Source: Proteles cristata cristata | Taxonomy: Eukaryota > Chordata > Mammalia > Carnivora > Hyaenidae | Reading direction: 5' to 3' | Assembly (NCBI GenBank): GCA_017311185.1 | Contig: JAESUZ010002612.1 | Coordinates: forward strand, 62,001 to 126,000 | DNA length: 64,000 nt | Shown: in pieces, positions 1-9,616 of the stretch | Layout of the letters: each line of letters starts with the position of its first letter | Numbering within the stretch: the stretch's first letter is position 1 | The notes under the pieces: generated by a model | What the model saw: only the letters and a program-made list of their open reading frames with translations | What the model was told of the DNA's origin: nothing | The model's database searches: none | Translations under genes and position numbers: made by a program

Positions 1-423
1 TTTTATGTAAGTCCTACTTAAAGCCACATTGCCCGAAATAGAGCCTCTTTGAAATGAACCACACTGTACACTAGAGACTGGAAAAATAGATTACATTGAA
101 AATGAATCCCAAAAAAATGCATTTTTTCTTCTGACTGAACTTGCCAAACTTTTAAAACTTGTATTCAGATGGGGCGTTTGAAGTGCTCTTGGTCTAAACT
201 CAAAATATAGGTTACAAGTCATGTTATAAAAAAAATCTCTTAATTAATTGAATTCCTTTCAAGAATGAAGAAAGGATTCTAACATTTTACAAATCAACAA
301 GATTAGAAAGGACCTTCAGAGGACGTCTGTAGGATCCCCTTGTCCCAATGAAAACTTGACCTTCCCAGTTCTTCCCAGAAACACAGCTAGCAAGCATTCT
401 CTTTCTTCTTCTTTCTTCTTTTT
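1..423. other. Unassigned AT-rich non-coding sequence
   Basis: No gene, RNA or repeat family recognised. The only local structure is a TTC-rich pyrimidine run near 398-426, abutting the old L1 relic that follows. Confidence 0.5.
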
Positions 424-1045
424 TTAGATTTGTAACTGTGGTAGAATACAGACAATGTAAGATTTACCGTCTAAACCATTTTTAAGTGGACTTTGGTGGT
501 ATTAATTATATTCACATTGTTGAGCAGCCAACGTTTCAGAACAGTTTCCTTCTGGTTAAACTGAAAGTTCATCCCCATTAACCAATAGTTCCCCATTTAC
601 CCCCTTCAGTCCAAACCCTGGAAACCACCGCTCTACTTTATTTCTACAAGTATGACTGCTGCAGGCACTTCATGATCGGAATCACATAATATTTGTCATT
701 TTGTGACTGGCTGATTGCACTTAGTATAACGTCCTCAAGGCTCAACCATGTTGCAGTATGAGTCACAATTCGCTTCCTTTTTAGAGCTGAATCATATTCC
801 ACTATAGGTATAGACCACATTTTATTTATCCATTTATTCATTAATAGACACTTGGTTTGCTTCCGTCTTTTGACCACTGTGAATAATCATACTACTCTGA
901 ACACGGGTTTACAAATATCTTTTAGAGACCCTGTCTCCCAATCTTTTGGATATATACCCAGAAGTGGAATTGCTGGATCATATGAGAATTCTATTTTTCA
1001 TTTTCTTGAATAACTGCCATACTGTTTTCCATATCTTCTTTCATT
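424..1045 (-). mobile_element. Old L1 (L1M-type) 3' end, antisense
   Basis: Read on the plus strand this is the reverse of an ancient mammalian L1 3' end. 3'UTR-like sequence (accatttttaagtg, ttcacattgttg) is followed by ORF2 landmarks such as atatacccagaagtggaatt and tgctggatcatatg. It is heavily diverged with no visible target duplication, so it predates the cat-type SINEs. The subfamily (L1MA/MB range) is inferred from memory of the consensus. Confidence 0.85.
644..877 (-). pseudogene. L1 ORF2 C-terminal remnant
   Basis: A 77-codon open frame that is a relic of the L1 ORF2 C-terminus. It retains the order NKWINKMWSIPIVEYDSALK, then VTHTATWLSLEDVILSAISQSQ, which parallels the better-preserved copy at 5136-5579. 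There is no endonuclease or reverse transcriptase domain. It is dead sequence. Confidence 0.75.
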
Positions 1046-1128
1046 TTAATAAAAATAGGTTTGTTTCGGTTTTATTCTGGCAATAAAAGTTATAAATGCT
1101 CTTCGGAAAAGCTGTCAAAAGTGGAAAA

Positions 1129-1315
1129 GGGGCACCTGGGTGGCTCAGTCGGTTAAGTATCCTACTCTTGATTTTGGCTCAAGTAATGACCTCATTGGTT
1201 TATGGGATCGAGCCCTGTGTGGGGTTCTGTGCTGACGGCACAGCACCTGCTTAGGATTCTCTCTGTCGCTCCTTCTGCCCTTCCCACCCCTCTCAAAATA
1301 AATAAACATTTTTTA
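1129..1315 (+). mobile_element. SINEC (CAN-SINE), felid type
   Basis: Starts ggggcacctgggtggctcag, has a diverged middle (tcctactcttgattttggctc) and ends caaaataaataaacatttttt. A short AAGTGGA flank occurs on both sides (about 1120-1126 and 1315-1321). The divergence suggests an older copy. Confidence 0.93.
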
Positions 1316-1673
1316 AGTGGAGAGTGAATATGATCAGTAATGCTACCCAGCAAAAACTAATATTAATGTAGTATGTTGCCTTCCAGATTTATAATTTTTT
1401 TATTATTACCTAATTAATCATAATAAAGTATTTAAAAACACAGTAAATGCCATGATTAACAATAACCACAGAACTCAACTAATGAAATGATCACCTATGA
1501 AACTGGTATTCACTGAACTTCCTTCCCTAATAACACTGTCTGTCAACTGAGAATCTTTGCTGAGCAGTCTCTCTCAATGGTTATGAGATATTCAAATACA
1601 ACACAAATTGATTCTAAAGTAGAATTAGAAGTATGCAAACAATGCCAAGTTTTGTTACATCCATGCACTAATT
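1316..1673. other. Unassigned AT-rich non-coding sequence
   Basis: AT-rich DNA between two SINEs. I see no conserved frame or recognisable repeat. Confidence 0.45.
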
Positions 1674-1688
1674 TAAATGACCTGAACT

Positions 1689-1910
1689 GGGGCACCTGGG
1701 TGGCTCAGTCAGTTAAGCATCTGACTTCAGCTCAGGTCATGATCTCATGGTTTGTAGGTTCGAGCCCCTCGTCCGGCTCTGTGCTGAACGTTTGCTCAGA
1801 GCCTGGAGCCTGCTTCGGATTCTGTGTCCCCTTCTCTCACAGCCTCTCCTCCACTCATACTCTGTCTCTCAAAAATAAGTAAATGTAAAAAAAAAATTTT
1901 TTTTAATAAG
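1689..1910 (+). mobile_element. SINEC with 16-bp target duplication
   Basis: Full-length cat-type SINE with tRNA-like head, CT-rich body and A/T tail. The flanks are a perfect 16-bp direct repeat, taaatgacctgaactg, at 1674-1689 and 1911-1926 (the last base is shared with the SINE start). This shows target-primed insertion and fixes both ends. The intact duplication suggests a fairly recent insertion. Confidence 0.97.
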
Positions 1911-2177
1911 TAAATGACCTGAACTGTGTCTGGGCAGTGATGTTTCTCAAAGTCCGCCTGTGGTTCTACTGGGCAGTCAGGCTTGAGAAACGTAGTAGAT
2001 GGACCACCCATGCTCCCAGCTACGCCGGCCCCTGCTGGACGCTGGATCCAGTTTCTCCTGCTCCGGGATGTGGCTGCAGCTGCGTCTGCTCCCAACATCA
2101 GCAGTTTTCTTCCATCTGCTGCATCATTCCCATCGGCGTGGCTCAAACCCGCTGCTGGTTCCTCCATCTGCCCGCCC

Positions 2178-2178
<1 letters not shown>

Positions 2179-2234
<56 letters not shown>
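2179..2234 (+). repeat. (AC)28 microsatellite
   Basis: Uninterrupted AC dinucleotide run of 56 bases. Pure runs of this length are usually polymorphic. It creates TH- and CV-rich chance frames on both strands that are not genes. Confidence 0.98.
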
Positions 2235-2235
<1 letters not shown>

Positions 2236-2326
2236 ATCCTTTCCTTGTCTAACGCTCGTCTCCAGATCCCGTCTTGTTTCTTTACTCCTCCTCATAGGAA
2301 AATGCCTTAAAATAATTGCTTACTCT

Positions 2327-2493
2327 GGGGCCCCCGGATGACTCAGTCAGTTGAGCAGCCGACTTCGGCTCAGGTCATGATCTCCCGGTTCATGGGTTCA
2401 AGCCCCTCATCGGGTTCTGCTGCCAGCTCAGAGCCTGGAGCCTGCTTCAGATTCTGTGCCTCCCTCTCTCTCTGACCCTCTCCTGCAATAAAT
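2327..2493 (+). mobile_element. SINEC, short tail
   Basis: Head ggggcccccggatgactcag through the CT-rich body, ending abruptly at ctcctgcaataaa. The tail is much shorter than in neighbouring copies. No convincing target duplication. Confidence 0.9.
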
Positions 2494-2495
2494 TC

Positions 2496-3075
2496 CTTCA
2501 CCACCTGCCCAGGGAAGCTGGCCTCATCCGGTGACTTCCAAGCTGCCAATACACTGATCTTTCTCCATCCTTAATTTACTTCATCTCCGGGCACTAAATT
2601 CTCTCTTCCTCCTTCCTGAGACACTTCCTCTACTTGGCATCCAGGTGACCATTCTCTTTTGGTTGTCCTCCCTCACGGACTCTTTCTTCTCAGTTTATTA
2701 TGTGCATTTCTCCATGAGTCCCCAGCCCTGGCCCAGCCATCCGGGCGCCATTGCTGCTCCTGAGGCCTATCAGTCTCAGTGCTGCTCTTTGCACTAGCAT
2801 CTCCCTCTGCCCACACTGCCCTCCCTCTTAGCCCCCTCCCCACTCTCTATAAGCCTCGTCTCAACTTCCCCTGATCAGAGAGTCCGTCCCTTTCCACTCC
2901 CCCGGGACTCCCTATAGCCCTCACCTCTCTCCATTCTCCCTCCGGCACTTACCTTCTTGTTTGCTGATTGGCTCCTATCGGTGGTCCCCTCCAGAAAGTG
3001 AGCTTCTTCACTGTTTCCTGTATCCTCTGTGTTTACAAAGTGCCTGCACATAATGAATCCCTAGTAGTTGTGGCC
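2496..3075 (+). mobile_element. L2 LINE relic
   Basis: Contains L2-like coding-strand phrases (gacacttcctctacttggc, then ggttgtcctccctcac) and an L2-like 3' end near 2985-3060 (agtgagcttcttcactg, then gtgcctgcacataatgaat). It is old, with the internal region shortened. Assigned by eye. Confidence 0.6.
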
Positions 3076-3241
3076 CACATACACTTTACAGGCAAGATCT
3101 TGCCAGTGCAGTCCAGTATTCATTGTTTTAACAATTACTGCTTAGTTCCCCTTACATTTTAAATTTTTTAAAGAATAAAATATAAATTTTGTCAAAAATT
3201 ACAGGTTTAATTGTTAAGATAGTCATAAAATACCTTTCTTT

Positions 3242-3666
3242 CATTTAAATCCAAGTTAGCTAACATACAGCATAATAATGATTTCAGGCATAGAATTTAG
3301 TGATCCATCACTTAGACTAAACAACGCCTGGTGTTTAGCCCATCAAGTGCTCTCCTTTTTTTTTTTTTTTTTTTTTATTTTTTTTTTATGTTTTATTTAT
3401 TTCTAGGAGAGAGAGAGAGACAGTGTGAGCAGGGGAGGGCCAGAGAGAGAGGGAGTGACAGACTGAAACAAGCTCCAGGCTCTGAGCTGGCAGTCAGCAC
3501 AGAGCCCGATGCGGGGCTCGAACCCACGAACCGCGAGATCATGACCCAAGCGAAAGTCGGACGCTTAACCGACTAAGCCACCCAGGCGCCCCCATCAAGT
3601 GCTCTCCTTAATGCCTATCGCCTGTTTAGCTCATCCCTTCCAGCGAGACCCTCAGTTTGTTCTCAG
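3242..3666 (-). mobile_element. 5'-truncated carnivore L1 3' end, interrupted by a SINE
   Basis: Antisense L1 3' end (aagttagctaacatacagc, gatttcaggcatagaattt, then agctcatcccttcc and ccctcagtttgttctcag). It is bounded by a perfect 16-bp repeat, taaaatacctttcttt, at 3226-3241 and 3667-3682. Once the nested SINE and its duplicated site are removed, the L1 insert is only about 173 bp. Confidence 0.88.
3356..3592 (-). mobile_element. Young SINEC nested in an L1 fragment
   Basis: Antisense full-length SINE: poly-T tail, ctaggagagag, ctggcagtcagcacagagc, then ccgactaagccacccaggc. The target duplication catcaagtgctctcc lies at 3341-3355 and 3593-3607, inside the L1 fragment. It carries the young-subfamily signature gcgaaagtcggacgcttaac. 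Confidence 0.97.
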
Positions 3667-3929
3667 TAAAATACCTTTCTTTATTCTCATTTTCTACTCC
3701 AAATTTTTTGCCCATTTAAATAGATTTACATCAAATCTACTCTCTAGTATTCATTATCGTGATGTAGCAAGACCTTATATATTTCAGAAATGTATTCAGT
3801 CTACAAGTGTTCTTTATAAATTGCATTTTTACTGAATAGTATATCTTAGACACATTCTTGTGTCAATAAATACAATTTTGAATCATCATTTACTGCTTGA
3901 AAGGCTGCACAATATGAATAGAGCTTAAT

Positions 3930-4135
3930 AAAGATGACAATGACAGTAGCAAAAATTTATAGAGCACTTATACTACATCAGGTACTTTGTTAAGCACCCA
4001 ACATGCATTGCTTCATTTAATTCTCAGACTGCAGGGTGTGATTAATCATATCTGTTGTACTCATGAGGAGACCAAGGGATTACAAAGTTATGGTGCTGGG
4101 ATTCAAACCCAGGCCCGGGGCCTGCCAGTGTACAT
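3930..4135 (-). mobile_element. MIR SINE relic
   Basis: Antisense MIR order: tatagagcacttatactacatc, then ttcatttaattctcag, tgaggagaccaaggga, and ggattcaaacccagg, which is the reversed B-box side of the tRNA-like head. Strongly diverged. Confidence 0.8.
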
Positions 4136-4179
4136 TCGCACATACCCCACTCTGCTGCTCACACATTTACTCCTATCTT

Positions 4180-4930
4180 AGTTTCCCTTGTGAAGAATTT
4201 CTAAAAATAGAATTTCTGTGTCAAAGGCTATACACATTTTGACTCTTGAAACATATATAAATTTTCCTCTGAAAATCTGTCTTCAGTTTATATTGCAGAT
4301 TTCCCATAACTTACCCATCTTTGGGAATCTCATTACTGCCTTAATATGTATTTTTTATTACTGAAATTGTTATAATTCTTCTTTTATAAATTGCTTATTT
4401 GTGAACTTGCTTTTTTTTGGCTTGTTTTTTCTATTGCGGTGCATATTTTTCTTTTATCCATAGAAATTCTTTATGTTTAGACTACTAATCCCTTATTAAT
4501 ATTTTTCCTAGTTTGGTTTTCTTTATATGCATAGGTTTTACCATTGAACTAAAGAGTTTCATTTTGATGTAGTTAAATTTTCTCCTTGTTGGTTTCCAAT
4601 TTTGAGCCCCTGAAGTTTTTTCCAATCATTTTAGTTTTATTTTTTGTATTAAAATACTTAATTCTTCTGAATTATGTGTGTGTGCATATGTGTGCATTTA
4701 TAAAGTATATACATTTTCAATTATTTGAGATGTCATTTTTTTCACATGTACTGAAGTTTTTTCTAGAGTTAGCATTTCACCGATCAACCTTTTTTTGCAT
4801 CAGCAACGTACTCTTTTAAATGTGTACTAAAATAACTTAAAATCTTATAGGACTAGTTTTACCCCTTCTCACAATTCTTTCCTTTAAAAAAAATTATGGC
4901 TACTTTCTCACGTATATTCTTTCTGTTATT
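4180..4930 (-). mobile_element. Ancient L1 ORF2 region, antisense
   Basis: T-rich sequence with decayed L1 ORF2 landmarks in antisense order: a gtcaaaggctatacacatttt region, then ttctttatgtttagactactaatcc, then ttttgatgtagttaaatttt. It is far more diverged than the L1 that follows at 4935, so it is an independent older insertion. Confidence 0.65.
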
Positions 4931-4934
4931 GTTG

Positions 4935-5582
4935 TTGTTGTTAATTTTATTAAGTTTTTTTAAACTTTTAATTCCCGTTTGGTTAACATACAGTATTACA
5001 TTAGTTTCAGGCATACAATATAGTGATTCAACAATTCCGTACTTTACTCAGTGCTCATTGTGGTAAGTATACTCTTCATCTTCCTCACCTATTTCACTCA
5101 TTCCCTCACTCACCTCCCCTCTGGTAGCCATCAGTTCATTCTCTATAGTTAAGAATGTATTTCTTGATCTGTCTCTTTTTATTTTTCCTTTGTTCATTTG
5201 TTTTGTTTCTTAAATTCCACATATGAGTGAAATCATGTGGTATTTGTTTGTCTTTCTCTGACTGACTTATTTTGCTTAGCATTACACTCTCTAGCTCCAT
5301 CCATGTTACTGCAAATGGCAAGATTTCAGTCTTTATGGTTGCATAATATTCCACTGTGTATATATACCACATCTTCTTTATCCATTCATCTATTGATGAA
5401 CACTTGGGCTGCTTCCATAATTTGGCTATTGTAAAAATGCTGCAATAAACATAGGGGTGCATATATCCCTTTGAATTAATGTTTTTATCTTTGGGGGGTA
5501 AATACCCAGTAGGGTGATGGCTGGATTGTAGGGGAGTTCTATTTTTAACTTTTTGAGGAACTTCCATACTGTGTTCCACAGT
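4935..5582 (-). mobile_element. Carnivore-age L1 3' end, antisense
   Basis: Begins with the 3'UTR (taacatacagtattacatta, gtttcaggcatacaatatag) and runs into ORF2 antisense sequence (ttccacatatgagtgaaatc, atatataccacatcttcttt, tttgaggaacttccatactg). 5'-truncated. It is clearly younger than the 424-1045 copy because one ORF2 frame remains open. Confidence 0.92.
5136..5579 (-). pseudogene. L1 ORF2 C-terminal fragment (147 codons)
   Basis: The longest recognisable protein relic here. It encodes the L1 ORF2p tail: KLWKQPKCSSIDEWIKKMW, then YTVEYYATIK, ILPFAVTWMELESVMLSKIS and QSEKDK. This is the ORF2 C-terminal segment only. The endonuclease and reverse transcriptase domains are absent because the element is 5'-truncated, so no active protein is expected. 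Confidence 0.9.
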
Positions 5583-5757
5583 ATATATTCTTTTAAAAAA
5601 AACTTAGGGGGGAATGACTTTAAGTTTTGAATTTATACAATAATTTAAATAAAAAGTATATCTTTCCAGTTTAGGATCTTTGCAGCTAAGGAAAATATAT
5701 CTCTTACTATTTAGTCAAGCCCTTGTTTACATTCTTTAAAAAGTGGTTCAGTTTTCA

Positions 5758-5985
5758 GGGCCCCTGGGGGGCTCAGTTGGTTAAGCATCCAACTTCTGCT
5801 CAGGTCATGATCTCACAGCTTGTGAACTCAAGCCCAATGTCAGGCTCTGCTGACAGCTCAGAGCCTGGAGCCTGCTTCAGATTCTGTGTTTCCCTCTCCC
5901 TCTGCCCCTCCCGCACTCTCTCTCTCTCAAAAATAAATAATAAGACATTAAAAACTAAATAAATAAATAAATAAATAAAATAATA
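5758..5985 (+). mobile_element. SINEC with extended AAAT tail
   Basis: Starts gggcccctggggggctcag. The tail has grown into AAAT repeats. The flanks repeat as aaaaagtggttcagtttt (ending 5755) and aaaaagtggtttagtttt (ending 6002), with one mismatch. Confidence 0.96.
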
Positions 5986-6129
5986 AAAAGTGGTTTAGTT
6001 TTCTTCGTACAAATCCTGCATGACTTGATTTTATTCCCGAGTCTTATCACTATTATTGTGAATGAAACTTTTTATTTCCATTACATTTTCTACGTTTTTA
6101 TTGTTGATATACTAAAAAACATGATTGAT

Positions 6130-6935
6130 TTTAAAAAAAGTGTTCGTGTGAGGATGTGAAACAATGAGCACTTGTATATGCTGTGATTCAAACATGAACT
6201 CAGCACAATTGATCTCTGTCTAGAAAAAAGTAAAGATAGGGGATTCTCTCCAATTCGTGGTGCATACTCTAGATCCCTGGGGTCTATGGGAACACTCACA
6301 TTTGTAAAAAGAGAACACGTACATGAATGATTAGAACAGCAAATAATAAGATATGTAGAGCTACATTCATTCACTGGAATAATGCATAGCAATGAAATGC
6401 CTATGCTAAAAGTCCATGCACCCACTCAAGTGAACCCCACAAATATGATGCCCACCCAAACAAGCAGGCCCAAAAAGAACTCTTTCAATCGGATGCCATT
6501 TTGATGAAGCATCAAACAAATGGTAATGGCATTCAGGAATACATACATATTTGACAAAAATGTTTAAAGCTGCATAAAATTGATACACATTAAATTAATA
6601 ATGAAGATTCTGAGGCAAGGATGTGATCCATGGAGAATATACAGCATCAGCATGTTGTGTTTCTTTTTTCCTTTTTACCGGTATTTATTTATTTATTTAT
6701 TTGATATAATTTATTGTCAAATTGGCTCACATACAGTGTGTACAGTGTGCTCTTGGCTTTGGGGATAGATTCCCGTGGTTCATTGTTTATGTACAACACC
6801 CAATCTCATCCCAACAGGTGCTCTTCTCAATGGCCATCACACATTTTCCTGTTTCTTAAGCCAGATTGTGGGCACACAGATGCTTATATAGTTTTCGTAT
6901 ATCATTCTGTGTGTCTGAACTATTTTATACTAATT
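6130..6935 (+). mobile_element. Plus-strand L1/HAL1-type 3' end
   Basis: Diverged sense-strand LINE sequence: agagctacattcattcactg, then ggaataatgcatagcaatg, resembling the end of L1/HAL1 elements (compare 62640-62760). The tail side resumes after a smaller L1 insertion at 6683-6850. Exact ends are uncertain. Confidence 0.45.
6683..6850 (-). mobile_element. Short carnivore L1 3' end, antisense
   Basis: (TTTA)n-type reversed tail followed by tttattgtcaaattggc, acatacagtgtgtac and ctcatcccaacaggtgctc, as in recent felid L1 3' ends. About 170 bp. A short direct repeat, tgtttctt, at 6658-6665 and 6850-6857 may be the target duplication, but it is short. Confidence 0.8.
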
Positions 6936-7194
6936 CATAAGTCAAGATGCTATTGTTGTATCCTCATGTTTTTGTTACCAGGCATCTTATTCCATTTTCC
7001 TCTGGTTTTGAAGAGGTTTTTCACTGGGTTTTGTTGGATTTTTCCAGGTAGATAATCATATCATCTGAAAAAATTACCTGCCTTTGTCTTACCAGGATAC
7101 AGAACTCTGATTAAATCTCTCCCTAATTTTACTAAATAACATTTCTAGGACAATACTGATGGTACTAAAAGTGGCCTATTTTAGTGTATCACCA

Positions 7195-7700
7195 TTAAAC
7201 ATGAGGCTGTCTATTTTCCCAATGCAGTATTAGGATTTTTGTGATGGAGAGCTGTGACGTACCATGCATACATACGTGGTTGATGTGTATGTATAATATG
7301 TGCATGCATGTGGGTGGCATATTGTGGTGTGATGCATGTGTGATGGGTGTGTATAATGTGATGCACACATGCATGTGAATGGCACACATGATATATGCAC
7401 ATGTGGTTGTCAGGTGTATAGTATGATTGCATGTGGATGTCATAGGTGTGCATATGATGTGTGTACACATATATGACCGATGTGTTTATAATATGATGTG
7501 CATATGCATGTGATTGATGTTTGTTTTGGGGTGTGCACATGTTTATGACGTGTGATATGACATAAACATACATGTACACACACGTGTGTTGTATAAGGTG
7601 CTCACACACATGATGTGTGTGTATGAGTGTGGTTGGCATGTTTGCTATGCTATACACACGCATGTGATTGGTGTGTGTGTGTGTAACATGTGTCTATTAT
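7195..7700. repeat. Degenerate TG-rich minisatellite, about 35-bp units
   Basis: About twelve imperfect units, commonly starting CACATG or CATGTG, then a GTG-rich stretch, then TATAATATGATG. Units vary from about 26 to 50 bases. The array sits between two pieces of antisense L1. The histidine-rich 150-codon frame on the minus strand is a by-product of the repeat. Confidence 0.8.
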
Positions 7701-7890
7701 TTATTATTTCCTGCCTCATGTCTTACAACAAGGTATCCTGTCATCTATTTTCATGAGAATTTGGGCCTGGTATACTTGTTAAATATTATCATTTTTTCAC
7801 ATATAATATAAATTAATCTATTAAAAGAGTATATGAAGTTAGTAGATTTTCTCATATTAAACCATACTTGTATTCCTGGACCCTGATCTC

Positions 7891-8639
7891 TGGGCATTCT
7901 TTTTCTAATATGCTGCTATGTTTCACCTGCCCACATCCTATTGAAGCTGTTTGCTTCTACATCTCAGGGTAAGTCAGGTGTGCTCTCCCCATCGGTAACA
8001 GGGCTGAGCTGACATCAGGAAGGAAAAGAGAAGCTTTGTTCTTTCTGCTCTAGAACAATTTATACAGCCCATGAATTGTCAGTTCCTTGAAGGTATAAAA
8101 GAACTCCCCAAGGAAAGCATACATTTTGAGATGGAGGTGGGGGGGTCCTTCTTTGACAGTATTTTAATTTCCTACTTTCTTTGACTGCCTTTTCATCCTG
8201 AGGAACGGCATCGAAAGGCAGCATTGTCTTACAGTGTCGCTGCAGTTACAACCCCCCACAGTTATGCTGCAGATAAAATCAGTCTTGTGTAAACTGAAGA
8301 CACATTCAACCACCACCTATGTGATGTGTGTTTTATTTGTGGAAACTGGGGTGGTTTTTTTCAGACTTCCCTTTCATAAAATAAAACCACCTCCTTCGGT
8401 CTTCCTGTTATGATTATCCAAGTTAAAGATAGCAAAGTGGGGAGAAATTGCCAGCCTTTTATCCAAGTTATGACAACCTCAGTTTGGTTGACAGTATATT
8501 TTCAACCAGTCACAGAACCATAGAGTGACTATCTCTTCTTGCTAAGAAAGGAAAACTAAGAGGTTTCAGGGGACATATGATAAAGTACAAATAGTCTTCT
8601 TTACAGCAGAATTTTGAGAGAGTGATGGTAATGAACTTC
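7891..8639. other. Unassigned unique sequence
   Basis: Mixed-composition DNA between L1 relics. No frame, RNA or repeat family recognised. Confidence 0.4.
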
Positions 8640-9235
8640 ATAATTTTTTAAAAATAAATTTCAGTTGTACAGCTTTATAATTTGACACCTGTGTGGCCTA
8701 CAAAGTGATCACCAGCTTGGGGCACCTGGGTGGCTTGGTCAATTAAGCACTCAGGTCATTATCTCATGGTCATAGGATCAAGCCCCACATCAGGCACCAG
8801 GCTGACTATAGCACCTGCTTAAGATTCTCTCTCTCTCCCTCTCCCCTCTCCCCTACTCTCTCTTTCTCATACACACACACACACACAACCACACACACAC
8901 ACACACAACCACACAAATACAAAGTGATCACCACCTCTCGTTACCATACATCACGTCCCTTCATCCATTTCACCCACCTCCCAACCCTCTTCCCCTATGG
9001 TAACCACTAGTCTGTTCTCTGTATCTATGAGTTTGTTTTGTTTTATTTTGTTTGTGTGTTGTGTTGTGTTTAGATTCCACATATAAGTGAAATCATTGGT
9101 ATTTATCTTTCTCCACCTGACTCATTCCAGTTAGTATAATACTCTCAAGGCACAGATGGCAAGATTTCATTCTTTTTTTATATGTCAGTAGTATTCCATT
9201 GTATAAATATACCACATCTTCTTTATCCAGTCACA
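8640..9235 (-). mobile_element. Old L1 3' end, antisense, interrupted by a SINE
   Basis: Antisense L1 3'UTR (cagttgtacagctttataattt, tggtaaccactagtctgttc, gtatctatgagtttg) running into ORF2 (gattccacatataagtgaaa, gtattccattgtataaat, accacatcttctttatcc). The SINE at 8719-8917 splits it at a duplicated site. Confidence 0.88.
8719..8917 (+). mobile_element. SINEC with AC-rich tail, nested in L1
   Basis: Head ggggcacctgggtggcttgg. The usual A-tail is replaced by AC repeats (about 8871-8915). The perfect 16-bp duplication tacaaagtgatcacca lies at 8699-8714 and 8918-8933, inside the L1 3'UTR. Confidence 0.96.
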
Positions 9236-9390
9236 TTTCTATTTCTTTCTTAATGTTGACAAGTTTCTACCATGATATAGACAGTAGAGGTTGACTGAGA
9301 TCATTGGTTGGAAAAGTTTCAGGCAGAGGAGTAAAAAAATCCAAATATCTCAGCCATAGCAACAAAGTCAAAGCTAACTTGTGGGAAATT

Positions 9391-9414
9391 TTTTAAAATG
9401 TTTTATTTATTTCT

Positions 9415-9445
<31 letters not shown>

Positions 9446-9616
9446 CGTGAGCAGGGAAGGGTCAGAGAGAGAGGGAGACACAGACTCCGAAGTAGGCTCC
9501 AGGCTCTGAGCCGGCAGTCAGCACAGAGCCCGACGCAGGGCTCGAACCCACAAACCGTGAGATCATGACCTAAGCGAAAGTCGGACGCTCAACCGACTAA
9601 GCCACCCAGGTGCCCC
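9391..9616 (-). mobile_element. SINEC, antisense, young-subfamily features
   Basis: Full-length antisense copy with an expanded (GA)n block near 9415-9441. It has gccggcagtcagcacagag and gcgaaagtcggacgctcaac, ending ccacccaggtgcccc. Only a short GAAAT flank is shared, so the target duplication is unclear. Confidence 0.95.

Larger units (their letters stand above)
6035..7890 (-). mobile_element. Old L1 ORF2, antisense, split by later events
   Basis: Pieces in consistent antisense ORF2 order: 6035-6130 (ttattgtgaatgaaacttttt, ttgttgatatactaaaaaac), about 6935-7194 (ttgttgtatcctcatg, ccaggtagataatcatatc, then aaaagtggcctatttt) and 7700-7890 (agattttctcatattaaacc, cttgtattcctgga). The order suggests one element broken by a plus-strand element and by a TG-rich minisatellite. 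This joining is inference. Confidence 0.6.

Noticed and set aside
1796..2341. Overlapping frames on both strands around the AC repeat
   Set aside because: The frames join SINE, unique and microsatellite sequence. Tails are poly-CV or poly-TH from the dinucleotide run.
7211..7663. Histidine-rich 150-codon frame, minus strand
   Set aside because: Entirely produced by the TG-rich minisatellite. Composition follows the repeat unit and there is no domain.
7195..7700. A CRISPR-like array
   Set aside because: Units are imperfect and contiguous with no constant repeat and unique spacer alternation, and the setting is mammalian L1 DNA.
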